A stretch of 64,000 nucleotides of DNA from Flavobacteriales bacterium (GTDB lineage: Bacteria > Bacteroidota > Bacteroidia > Flavobacteriales_E > Vicingaceae). Below are positions 56,341 through 64,000 of this stretch, in pieces. The first letter of the stretch is position 1; every line of letters begins with the position of its first letter. The notes below the pieces were generated by a model, which did no database searches, was not told where the DNA came from, and saw nothing but the letters and a program-made list of their open reading frames with translations. A program made the translations under genes and the position numbers. The DNA is taken from the NCBI GenBank assembly GCA_905339165.1, contig CAJPFH010000028.1:46177-110176 (forward strand). The letters run 5' to 3'.

Positions 56341-57972
56341 ATGGCAACAAAAGAAATTAGCTACAATTTAGAAGCACGCGATGCACTTAAAAAAGGTGTA
56401 GATAAACTGGCAAATGCAGTTAAAGTAACATTAGGCCCGAAAGGCAGAAATGTAATTATTGAAAAAAAATACGGAGCCCCCTCTTTAACCAAAGACGGAG
56501 TTACCGTTGCAAAAGAAATTGAATTAGACCACCCCGTTGAAAACATGGGAGCCCAAATGGTAAAAGAAGTAGCCTCCAGAACTGCCGATGACGCAGGTGA
56601 TGGAACAACCACCGCAACTATCTTGGCTCAATCCATCATTACCACCGGTTTAAAAAATGTGGCAGCAGGGGCTAATCCTATGGATTTAAAAAGAGGTATA
56701 GATAAAGCTACAAGTGCAGTGGTTGAAGACCTTGCAAAACAATCTCAAAAAGTAGGTGACGACAATAAAAAAATTGAGCAGGTAGCCACCATCTCAGCCA
56801 ATAACGATGCCACCATAGGTAAACTCATTGCCGAAGCAATGGCCAAAGTAGGCAAAGAAGGTGTAATTACCGTAGAAGAAGCAAAAAGCACAGAAACTGA
56901 AGTAAAAACGGTAGAAGGAATGCAGTTCGACAGAGGATACCTTTCTCCTTATTTCGTTACCAATCCGGAAAAAATGGAGGCCGAATTGGACAATCCTTAC
57001 ATTTTAATTTACGATAAAAAAATATCCACCATGAAAGACCTGCTTCCGGTATTGGAAAAAGTAGTTCAAACAGGTCGCCCTTTACTTATCATTTCCGAAG
57101 AAGTAGATGGAGAAGCACTAGCCACCTTAGTAGTAAACAAAATTCGTGGCTCCCTAAAAGTGGCTGCCGTTAAAGCACCCGGCTTTGGAGATCGCAGAAA
57201 AGAAATGCTTCAGGATATTGCCGTTCTTACCGGAGGCACTGTTGTTTCGGAAGAAAGAGGATATAAATTAGAAAATGTTGACCTAAGTTATCTCGGACAA
57301 TCTGAAAAAGTAAGCATTGATAAAGACAACACAACCATCGTAAACGGGCTTGGCAAAAAAGACGAAATTAAAGCTCGAGTAAACCAAATTAAAGCACAAA
57401 TAGAAACCACTACTTCCGATTACGATAAAGAAAAACTACAAGAACGCCTTGCAAAATTAGCAGGTGGAGTAGCCGTTTTATACGTAGGTGCTGCCAGCGA
57501 AGTAGAAATGAAAGAAAAGAAAGACCGCGTAGACGATGCTTTACATGCAACCCGTGCAGCTGTTGAAGAAGGAATTATTCCCGGAGGTGGTACAGGTTTT
57601 ATTCGTGCCTTAAAATCGCTTGAAAAATTAAAAGGCGAAAACGAAGATGAACAAACAGGAATCAATATTATAAAAAGAGCTATTGAAGAACCTCTTAGAC
57701 AAATTGTGGCAAATGCCGGAGGCGAAGGTTCCATTATTGTTCAAAAAGTAAAAGAGGGAAAAGCCGATTTTGGTTACAATGCCCGCACCGAAACTTTTGA
57801 AAATCTTTTTGAAGCAGGTGTAATAGATCCCACCAAAGTGGCTCGCGTTGCTTTGCAAAATGCAGCTTCTATTGCCAGCATGTTGCTTACTACCGAATGT
57901 GTAATTTCCGAAGTAAAAGAAAAAGAAAAAGCAATGCCTGCAATGCCCGGAGGTATGGACGGAATGATGTAA
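56341..57972 (+). CDS. groEL: Chaperonin GroEL
   Basis: The 543-residue ATP-driven chaperonin that forms two seven-membered rings. Hallmarks: [19 protein letters not shown], the ATP-binding [26 protein letters not shown], and [16 protein letters not shown]. The C-terminal tail is a single GGMDGMM-type end rather than multiple GGM repeats. It is a single full-length copy, ended by a strong terminator 20 bases after the stop. Confidence 0.98.
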   Translation: MATKEISYNLEARDALKKGVDKLANAVKVTLGPKGRNVIIEKKYGAPSLTKDGVTVAKEIELDHPVENMGAQMVKEVASRTADDAGDGTTTATILAQSIITTGLKNVAAGANPMDLKRGIDKATSAVVEDLAKQSQKVGDDNKKIEQVATISANNDATIGKLIAEAMAKVGKEGVITVEEAKSTETEVKTVEGMQFDRGYLSPYFVTNPEKMEAELDNPYILIYDKKISTMKDLLPVLEKVVQTGRPLLIISEEVDGEALATLVVNKIRGSLKVAAVKAPGFGDRRKEMLQDIAVLTGGTVVSEERGYKLENVDLSYLGQSEKVSIDKDNTTIVNGLGKKDEIKARVNQIKAQIETTTSDYDKEKLQERLAKLAGGVAVLYVGAASEVEMKEKKDRVDDALHATRAAVEEGIIPGGGTGFIRALKSLEKLKGENEDEQTGINIIKRAIEEPLRQIVANAGGEGSIIVQKVKEGKADFGYNARTETFENLFEAGVIDPTKVARVALQNAASIASMLLTTECVISEVKEKEKAMPAMPGGMDGMM

Positions 57973-57992
57973 TACATTGATTGAATCAACAC

Positions 57993-58023
57993 AAAAATGC
58001 CTGCGTTACACGCAGGCATTTTT
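57993..58023 (+). terminator. Rho-independent terminator after groEL
   Basis: AAAAATGCCTGCG (57993-58005) and CGCAGGCATTTTT (58011-58023) pair perfectly over 13 bp around the loop TTACA, with the T-run forming the end of the stem. It closes the groESL operon. Confidence 0.9.
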
Positions 58024-58159
58024 GTTTGTAAACTTTTACTAAACCATTTATCTGCTAACCTTATAATTTACTCTAAAATCCTACTCTCTCTATTTTTATT
58101 ATTTTTGAAAAAAACAATTTATCTTCACTTTCCTTCTAACCACCATACCCTTCTTAAAA

Positions 58160-59656
58160 ATGAAAAAATTATTTTCTTATTTCATTTTAATGGTTGCCTT
58201 TACCGAAGGGGCCAATTTAATGGCAGTAGAGTTGGGTGCGGCCAAATTACTCGCTCCATACTTTGGAACTTCTCTGTATGCATGGGCAGCCACCTTAGGC
58301 GTTACCTTGCTGGCTTTAATGTGTGGTTATTTTGCCGGAGGTATTCTCTCTTCAAAATATTACTCGGAAAAAAAACTCCCTCTCGTATTATTTATCGCTT
58401 CTTGTTTTATTTGCTTAACTCCTGTTTTAGCCAACTTTTTTTTACAAAAATTATACCTACTTCCTGTTCAACTTGGTTCCACTTTAGGACTAATTTGCTA
58501 CGCTTTTCTGCCCCTTTTTTTTCTGGCACTTTCCTCTCCCCTAATGATTCAATCTTATTTACCTAACACTACATCTGCCGGAAGTGCAGCTGGTTCTATT
58601 TACGCCATTTCTACACTAGGTGGAATAGTTGCTACTTTCTTTTGCGGATTCTATACCCTCCCTACCATAGGAATAGCAAATACTTTGCTCGTTTTTTCTC
58701 TTTCTCTTTTTTTACTTTCTTTTTTATTCATTTCGTACCAATCTAAAATATGGGGTATCTTGTGTATTATTTTATACAGTTTATGTGCATTTTTTGCAAA
58801 CAAATTCAAGGAAGATAAAAACGCACTTTATCATTCCGAAGGTATACTGGGAGAGATTGAAGTACATGACGACTCGTATTTTTCATTTATAAAAAACAAA
58901 TGGATAGACGGACGCTCCCTAATGGTAAACGGCACAGGACAAAGCATAGCCGATAAAAGTGCCCAACCTTTATACATCTGGCACTACGTTGAAGTAGCTA
59001 AACAAGTGGCCCAAGAATACAAAAACAAAAAGTGTTTGCTTCTAGGCATGGGTGCGGGTATTGTAGCTAAAGAATTTGCCACATACGGTTTAACCATTAC
59101 AGCAGTAGAGTTAGATGCCAGAATACCCGAAATTGCCGAAAAATACTTTATTGGAAAAAATGATTTCCGTACGGTTGTAGATGATGCCAGGCATTTTATA
59201 AATTCAACGAATGAGAGATACGATTTTATTTTTATTGATTTATTTTTTAGTGAAACGCCTCCCGCTCATGTTTTAACTTTACAATCATTTAGTAAAATAA
59301 AAAACCTGCTTCACACCAACGGTTCTCTTCTTATCAATCTTTATGGTTTTAGTTCCGGAGAAAATGCCCGTCCGCTATACAGCATATACAATACGCTTAT
59401 GCAATGCGGATTTTCTGTACAAACCATTACTACTAAAGGAGAAGAGGCTCAACGCAATCTGTTGCTATTGGCTTCTATAAACAAAAACGAAATTGAAGTT
59501 AAAACAAATACCGAAAATTATTCCCTATTGCTTTTTGAAGGCAACAAAAATTTTCCGGTACTTACCGATGATACAAACCCTCTTGAAGTTTATTTTCTTA
59601 AACCCGCATCGGTATGGAGAAGTGGGTGGAATAAATTATTAAGTGAAAGAAAATAA
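58160..59656 (+). CDS. Membrane-bound spermidine-synthase-like methyltransferase-fold protein
   Basis: A 498-residue fusion: about seven membrane helices in the first 220 residues (starting LFSYFILMVAFTEGANLMAVELGAAKLLAPYFG, a conserved opening of this family), then a spermidine synthase-like Rossmann domain (about 225-498). The nucleotide-binding loop is LLGMGAGIVAKEFA, followed by AVELDARIPEIAEKYF and VVDDARHFI. The aminopropyltransferase signature with its catalytic Asp is only partly kept (FIFIDLFFSE), so polyamine synthesis is uncertain. The fused form is usually annotated as spermidine synthase or fused MFS/spermidine synthase. It is convergent with yidC, with only three bases between stops. 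Confidence 0.83.
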   Translation: MKKLFSYFILMVAFTEGANLMAVELGAAKLLAPYFGTSLYAWAATLGVTLLALMCGYFAGGILSSKYYSEKKLPLVLFIASCFICLTPVLANFFLQKLYLLPVQLGSTLGLICYAFLPLFFLALSSPLMIQSYLPNTTSAGSAAGSIYAISTLGGIVATFFCGFYTLPTIGIANTLLVFSLSLFLLSFLFISYQSKIWGILCIILYSLCAFFANKFKEDKNALYHSEGILGEIEVHDDSYFSFIKNKWIDGRSLMVNGTGQSIADKSAQPLYIWHYVEVAKQVAQEYKNKKCLLLGMGAGIVAKEFATYGLTITAVELDARIPEIAEKYFIGKNDFRTVVDDARHFINSTNERYDFIFIDLFFSETPPAHVLTLQSFSKIKNLLHTNGSLLINLYGFSSGENARPLYSIYNTLMQCGFSVQTITTKGEEAQRNLLLLASINKNEIEVKTNTENYSLLLFEGNKNFPVLTDDTNPLEVYFLKPASVWRSGWNKLLSERK

Positions 59657-59659
59657 ATG

Positions 59660-61570
59660 CTATTTCTTTTTTCCTAAAGACCGTTGTTTGGCCATATCCT
59701 CTAGCCTTTGTTGAAACTGTGATTTTTTAACCGGTTTCTTTTTATTTTCCTGAATTTGTTTATGAATGGCCGCTTCATTAATTACCCATTTACGTATAGC
59801 CCAGGTTTGACCTATGGTAATTAGGTTGGCCACCAAATAATAATAACTTAAACCGGCCGAATAATTATTGAAAAAGAACAACATCATAAAAGGCATAATG
59901 TACATCATAATCCGCATCTGAACAGCCATAGGGTCTTTTGAGGTGGTATCAATTTGACCGGTAGCTTTAGAGTAAAAGAAAATAGAAATTGCCATTAGAA
60001 TAGTAAATAAGCTAACGTGTTCGCCATAGAAGGGAATAGAAAAAGGTAATTCCAGTACCGAATCGTAAGTGGATAAATCATCGGCCCACAAAAAACCTTG
60101 CTGACGCAATTCGATAGAGGCCGGGAAAAAACGGAAAAGAGCAATTAAAATAGGCATTTGTAACAAAACCGGAATACACCCGGCAAAAGGGTTTACCCCT
60201 GCCCGTTTGTACAATTCCATTACGGCCTGCTGTTTTTTTAGTGGTTCGGATTTATGTTTTTCATTCAACTCTGCAATTTCGGGTTTCAACACCTTCATCT
60301 TTGCACTAGAAACAAAATTTCGGTAAGTAATCGGAGAAAGCAGCAGCTTTATAAAAATGGTAAGCAGCAATATGATAATACCATAATTTAAGTTAAAACT
60401 ATCTAAAAAATTAAAAACCGGAATGACCAAATACTTATTAACCCAACCTAAAATTCCCCAGCCCAGTGGTATTAATTTTTCTAATCCTAAATGATAACTG
60501 CTTAATGTTTGATAATGGTTTGGACCAAAATAAAACTGCATACCCAATACATCGTCCTCCTTGTGCTGATAAGGCAGAGAAAGGGAAGCCGTAAGTTGTT
60601 TTACGTATTTTGATGCACTGAGTTTTTTCGTTTCAATAAATGCATCGGCTTTATCAAAATGCGTATCGGAAATAATAACTGCACTAAAAAACTGCTGCTT
60701 AAATGCTACCCATTTGGTACTTGCCTCAAGAGGATTTTTTTCATCTTTCATTTCATTGATATAGTCGGCCACCTCCTCTTTGTATTTAAAATAAATAGTG
60801 GTGGTGTTCTGCTGATTTTCTATGGTCTTTTCCTGATTAGGCGATTTTATCCACCAGTTTAAGTAACATAAATCTGTTCTTGGAGAAACCACATCATTCA
60901 TTCCAACCATTCGCACATCAAAATCTACCATGTAGCTGTTGCCTTTTAGTGTGTATACAAACTCTATGTACTTTTCCGGCTGGTTACTTGGTAGCTTTAA
61001 CACAAGCACAGCCGAATCTTTTTCGCCCGAAACCCTTATATTTTGAGTGGTTGAAGGCTCAAAAAATAGTTCAGCCGTGTGTATATCTTTATTATCGGTG
61101 GTAAAAAAATTGAAATTGAAAAAAGAAGAATCCTTATCAAATAATACCAATGGCTCCTTGTAATAGGTTTGGTACTCTTTTAGCATTACCGTAGTAATTC
61201 TAGCTCCTTTAGTAGATATCTGAAAACTGATTTTTTCATTTTCCAGCGAAATAATTTCTTCTTTTCCGTTTGCAACACCCGAAAAAACACCGTGTTTAGA
61301 AAGCAATAAGGCATTTTGAACGGAATCGTTTTCAATGGGCTTTAAAAGGGTATCGGTAACAGAATGTGCAGAAGAATCTGTAGGTAGAGTATCGTTTGTA
61401 ATGTTAAAAATATCAGAAGTATGGGCTTCCTGTTTTTCCTTTTCTTTTAATTCCGCCTCCTTCTTTGCTTTTGCTTTTTCTATCTCTTCCTTTGAGGGGG
61501 CATTGATAATACCATAAGTAATAACAATGGCAGCAATTAGTATAAGCCCTATTATTCCGTTTCTATCCAT
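59660..61570 (-). CDS. yidC: Membrane protein insertase YidC
   Basis: YidC inserts and folds inner-membrane proteins, alone or with SecYEG. From ATG 61570 (MDRNGIIGLILIAAIVITYGI) it has 636 residues; the longer frame starts with TTG at 61600 and is less likely. An N-terminal helix (about 5-20), a charged Lys/Glu linker, a large periplasmic beta-domain (about 80-360) and five C-terminal helices follow. The 60KD_IMP part has LLSPITYRNFVSSAKMKVLKPEI, the KAGVNPFAGCIPVLLQMPIL segment and SAGLSYYYLVANLITI near the end. The C-terminus is basic (KKKPVKKSQFQQRLED), as expected for ribosome contact. Confidence 0.95.
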   Translation of the reverse strand: MDRNGIIGLILIAAIVITYGIINAPSKEEIEKAKAKKEAELKEKEKQEAHTSDIFNITNDTLPTDSSAHSVTDTLLKPIENDSVQNALLLSKHGVFSGVANGKEEIISLENEKISFQISTKGARITTVMLKEYQTYYKEPLVLFDKDSSFFNFNFFTTDNKDIHTAELFFEPSTTQNIRVSGEKDSAVLVLKLPSNQPEKYIEFVYTLKGNSYMVDFDVRMVGMNDVVSPRTDLCYLNWWIKSPNQEKTIENQQNTTTIYFKYKEEVADYINEMKDEKNPLEASTKWVAFKQQFFSAVIISDTHFDKADAFIETKKLSASKYVKQLTASLSLPYQHKEDDVLGMQFYFGPNHYQTLSSYHLGLEKLIPLGWGILGWVNKYLVIPVFNFLDSFNLNYGIIILLLTIFIKLLLSPITYRNFVSSAKMKVLKPEIAELNEKHKSEPLKKQQAVMELYKRAGVNPFAGCIPVLLQMPILIALFRFFPASIELRQQGFLWADDLSTYDSVLELPFSIPFYGEHVSLFTILMAISIFFYSKATGQIDTTSKDPMAVQMRIMMYIMPFMMLFFFNNYSAGLSYYYLVANLITIGQTWAIRKWVINEAAIHKQIQENKKKPVKKSQFQQRLEDMAKQRSLGKKK

Positions 61571-61660
61571 TCTACAATAAAATTCATTTTGAGTGGGCAA
61601 ATATAGTATTTATGAAAGGAATTGAATGTGGTCTAAAAGTATTTCTTAAAAAAAGAAAAT

Positions 61661-64000
61661 CTATTTCTCTACCAGCATTTTTTTGGTATCTATTATTTTC
61701 CCATCTACCACAATGCTGTATTGGTAAATACCTTGAGATAAGTTGGCGGCATACACTTTCAATTGCCCTTTTCCGGTTTGTTTTATATCAACGGTTTTGA
61801 TAATACGTCCCTGCATATCGGTAAAAATAAGTTGAGCGTAGTTATTATTTTCCGGAATGTAATAATTTATGCTTGTATTTTCGGCAAAAGGATTGGGTAC
61901 GTTTTGCTCTAACACAATGGCATCGCCATGGCTTAATTCTGCATTTAACGTGTTAAGTACTTGCTCAAGTTGAGTAGGGTTATTATTGTTGTTTTGCATC
62001 ATGTTATTATTGTTGCCACAAAGCTGAGTAATTAAAGGTTGCAAGCAATTAGTTAAAGAGGTAATTTGCGATTGCAAAGAATCTATAAGAGTTTGCTGTT
62101 CCTGCATTCCTTTGGTTAAAATAGCAATAAATGCATTATAGTTCATACCCTTGAATGTAACAGCAGGAACAATAATATTTCCAAGCGAATCATATTCTGC
62201 CGGTTTTGTAGTTTGGCTTACTAATTCAGGTAAAATAGGTTCTACATCTTGTGCAATAAAGCCATATTGTTTTTTAGACGAAAAAGTTAGGTTGTAATTA
62301 TTTAGGGTATCGAAAAAAAATGTTTTAGGTGCAAGCTGTGAAATAATGGCCGAAGCATTAGAGATGGTATCAATGTTGGTTTTAAATTGTTGGTCGGAAG
62401 TAATTAAGCTATTCCCGTTAACCCAACCGGCACCTGTAATCATAACATTACCCTGAAACCAACCAGCCCACACAACCGATGAAGCATTAATACCCGATGC
62501 ACCAGCCCAAATTCCGTAGTTAAAATTTCCGCTACCTGCAAAAGAGTGAATGCCATAGTTCCAGTCGAGCCCACTACCTATAGTTTTTACACCGTAATTA
62601 GTGGTAGCACCTGATGCCCTTGATTCCACACCAAAATTAAATGTTGAAGAGCCATCGGCTAATGCAGATACCCCATAATTGGTAGCATTCATATTATTAT
62701 CGTTGCCTCTAAAATACCCGCCTGTGTTTACGTTTGGCGAGCCATAGGCATGGCTGTACACACCTGTGTTAGCACTAAAATTCCCTACACTGGTTGCGGT
62801 AAATAATCCACCAACAGCTTCATCGGGGCCATGAGCATCGGCACGTACTCCAATTTTAGTACCCTGCCCTATATCGTTATTTATAAATCGCCCGGCAGCC
62901 GAACCCATTAGAAAGCTAGGATTATTGGTGTTTAAATTATGCACTACATCTAATTTAGCGGTAAGTGGTGTTCCACATACGTAGCCTATTCCAACATTGT
63001 TATCGTTGGTAAGGTTGGTGGCATCTTCGAAGTAAAAAGTATAGTTGTTTAAATTAAAGCGTGAGTTCGACTGCATTTCAGCTTTGGGGTCGGTACAAGT
63101 AAAATACCCTCCTGCTGTGTTTAAATCAATTTTTCTACGCATTATTCTTCCGTTTGCAGCCGAATCCCATACCAGTACGTATGGTAGAGAATCGTTTCTG
63201 TTTACCCAACGCAGGTTTTGTTGTCCGTTTACATCAAGAGCTAATTTTTTAAATCGGTTTGTGTTGGCAAGGGTATCGTACATGTTGATGCCCACAAAGC
63301 CTGTATCGGTAGCATGTCGGGGGTTTAGCAGGAGATTACCCTGTCCCAAAGGACTGGCGGAGCCTGTGGTTTGCAAATCGGAGAAAATACCATTGTTGGG
63401 TTGTGCATGTGGAGTTTGTGTTAAACGCAGGTTAACCACCATACTCGTATCAATGGAATACACGTCTAAAATAGCCTTGGGGATGAATGTATTTAAGCCG
63501 TTAATATCCCCCCCCTGTGCACTTGTTTTATTGTTGGGGCCAAACACGTTGCCAATGCCCACCCGCCCGTTGCCTTTAATAACCATGGCTGTTCTAACAA
63601 TATCGTCATTTCCGGTGTTAACAAAAGCAATTCCCGAAACCCCTCCGTTAGGAAAGTTTTGGTTAAAATCGGTTTTTTCGAAAATAAGAGCCTCGTTAAA
63701 GTTGGCAAAGAAATGATTGTCCCATCGCACACGAAAACCATCACCGGTAGGCGGACCAAGCATATTGGTGGCACCGTATAGCACCGTGCCATGCCTGCCT
63801 ACGGTAACATTATTAGCAAAACCGGAAAGATTAGAAATGCGGATAGCCCCATAAACATCCACTTTAGCATTTATGTCGTAAGCAATACCCGGAGGGTAAG
63901 GGTTGCTTATGGGAGTTCGCACTTCTAAGTTTCCATCTTGGTTAAAGCGGGCACGCTCGTTGGTGCCATTGGTATTAATGATGATGCTGCTGCCGGGTTG
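61661..64000 (-). CDS. T9SS-sorted tail-fibre-like protein with S74 endosialidase-chaperone domain, 5' end outside window
   Basis: The frame has no stop up to base 64000, so the gene continues beyond the window; 780 residues are visible. The repeated NYGV/NFGV/NTGV segments (about residues 420-500 of the visible part) form a fibre-like region. A Peptidase_S74 intramolecular chaperone domain follows: NSLITSDQQFKTNIDTISNA with the self-cleavage Ser-Asp...Lys pattern (SDxxxK), then YGFIAQDVEPILPELVSQ. A linker with Asn repeats leads to a type A T9SS sorting domain (LEQNVPNPFAENTSINYYIP to the end, MLVEK). It is probably surface-exposed. A G8 tract lies within the coding sequence (63508-63515). 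Confidence 0.87.
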   Translation of the reverse strand, partial: QPGSSIIINTNGTNERARFNQDGNLEVRTPISNPYPPGIAYDINAKVDVYGAIRISNLSGFANNVTVGRHGTVLYGATNMLGPPTGDGFRVRWDNHFFANFNEALIFEKTDFNQNFPNGGVSGIAFVNTGNDDIVRTAMVIKGNGRVGIGNVFGPNNKTSAQGGDINGLNTFIPKAILDVYSIDTSMVVNLRLTQTPHAQPNNGIFSDLQTTGSASPLGQGNLLLNPRHATDTGFVGINMYDTLANTNRFKKLALDVNGQQNLRWVNRNDSLPYVLVWDSAANGRIMRRKIDLNTAGGYFTCTDPKAEMQSNSRFNLNNYTFYFEDATNLTNDNNVGIGYVCGTPLTAKLDVVHNLNTNNPSFLMGSAAGRFINNDIGQGTKIGVRADAHGPDEAVGGLFTATSVGNFSANTGVYSHAYGSPNVNTGGYFRGNDNNMNATNYGVSALADGSSTFNFGVESRASGATTNYGVKTIGSGLDWNYGIHSFAGSGNFNYGIWAGASGINASSVVWAGWFQGNVMITGAGWVNGNSLITSDQQFKTNIDTISNASAIISQLAPKTFFFDTLNNYNLTFSSKKQYGFIAQDVEPILPELVSQTTKPAEYDSLGNIIVPAVTFKGMNYNAFIAILTKGMQEQQTLIDSLQSQITSLTNCLQPLITQLCGNNNNMMQNNNNNPTQLEQVLNTLNAELSHGDAIVLEQNVPNPFAENTSINYYIPENNNYAQLIFTDMQGRIIKTVDIKQTGKGQLKVYAANLSQGIYQYSIVVDGKIIDTKKMLVEK
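63508..63515 (-). repeat. G8 homopolymer inside the S74 protein gene
   Basis: Eight C on the plus strand (G on the coding strand) encode part of AQGGDINGLN, in frame with the flanking sequence. Loss or gain of one base would end the protein early, before the S74 and T9SS sorting domains. Tracts this long are rare in this AT-rich window; the only other one I noticed is the C8 tract in the other large T9SS gene. Confidence 0.7.

Noticed and set aside
57997..58566. 189-residue open frame on the plus strand after groEL
   Set aside because: It runs through the groEL terminator and overlaps the spermidine-synthase-like gene in another frame; its translation shows no family motif.
58160..59656. Calling this gene speE (spermidine synthase) outright
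   Set aside because: The aminopropyltransferase signature is only partly kept and the protein has a large membrane domain; polyamine activity cannot be assumed.
1..64000. CRISPR arrays, prophage, integrases, insertion sequences, toxin-antitoxin pairs
   Set aside because: No direct-repeat arrays, no transposase, integrase or phage structural genes were found; the S74 domain protein carries a T9SS signal and is not phage-like in context.

Overview
The window comes from an AT-rich member of the Bacteroidota. The evidence is a complete type IX secretion / gliding motor cluster (gldK, gldL, gldM, gldN and a PorP/SprF protein), four proteins with T9SS C-terminal sorting domains, Bacteroidota-type -7 promoter boxes (TAnnTTTG), lipoproteins with short lipoboxes, and a two-subunit methylmalonyl-CoA mutase. 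The order within the phylum cannot be fixed from the sequence. No rRNA, tRNA, CRISPR array, insertion sequence or prophage was seen. Most of the window is core chromosome; the accessory part is mainly the secreted-protein genes at 12.3-21.7 kb and 61.7-64.0 kb.

Layout. 0-4 kb (minus strand): the parA/parB segregation pair (parB cut by the window edge), a metallo-beta-lactamase-fold hydrolase, an unknown lipoprotein and a MacB-type permease. 4-12.2 kb (plus): purH, then the rod-shape operon mreB-mreC-mreD-mrdA-rodA and an AI-2E family membrane protein. 12.3-17.5 kb: a 1367-residue beta-helix/PKD surface protein whose signal peptide is out of frame behind a run of eight C, then a CHU_C-type T9SS substrate. 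17.5-17.9 kb: a gene-free block of hairpin repeats. 17.9-24.4 kb: an M28 peptidase lipoprotein, a diverged C25-like T9SS substrate, DUF1653, DUF4159 and THUMP-like methyltransferase genes, and an L,D-transpeptidase. 24.4-28.9 kb (minus): a TerB-like/ABC exporter and two exported proteins. 29.1-37.8 kb (plus): an rRNA methyltransferase, pfkA, priA, dapB, two signal peptidases I and a WbqC-like protein. 37.8-51.2 kb (minus): mutB-mutA, an FtsB/DivIC-like protein, gldN-M-L-K, porP, an arginase-fold protein without its metal ligands, and topA. 51.4-59.7 kb (plus): miaB, a sigma-54 activator, lptE, an unknown protein, secG, groES-groEL and a spermidine-synthase-like membrane protein. 59.7-64 kb (minus): yidC and a T9SS-sorted S74 (endosialidase-chaperone) protein that runs off the window.

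How the parts fit. Much of the window serves the envelope: wall elongation (Mre/PBP2/RodA, L,D-transpeptidase), export and membrane insertion (SecG, YidC, LepB x2), LPS assembly (LptE) and the T9SS machine with its cargo. The most notable observations are: (1) a C8 tract that separates an ATG and a good signal peptide from the large T9SS protein by one base, which may be phase variation; (2) a strong sigma-54-type promoter before groES, 2 kb downstream of a gene for a sigma-54 activator; (3) a pseudo-arginase inside the T9SS neighbourhood; (4) an S74 self-cleaving domain placed just before a T9SS sorting signal; and (5) sharp base-composition changes inside two secreted-protein genes, suggesting module exchange. 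All functional statements rest on motif recognition by eye; no database search was run.
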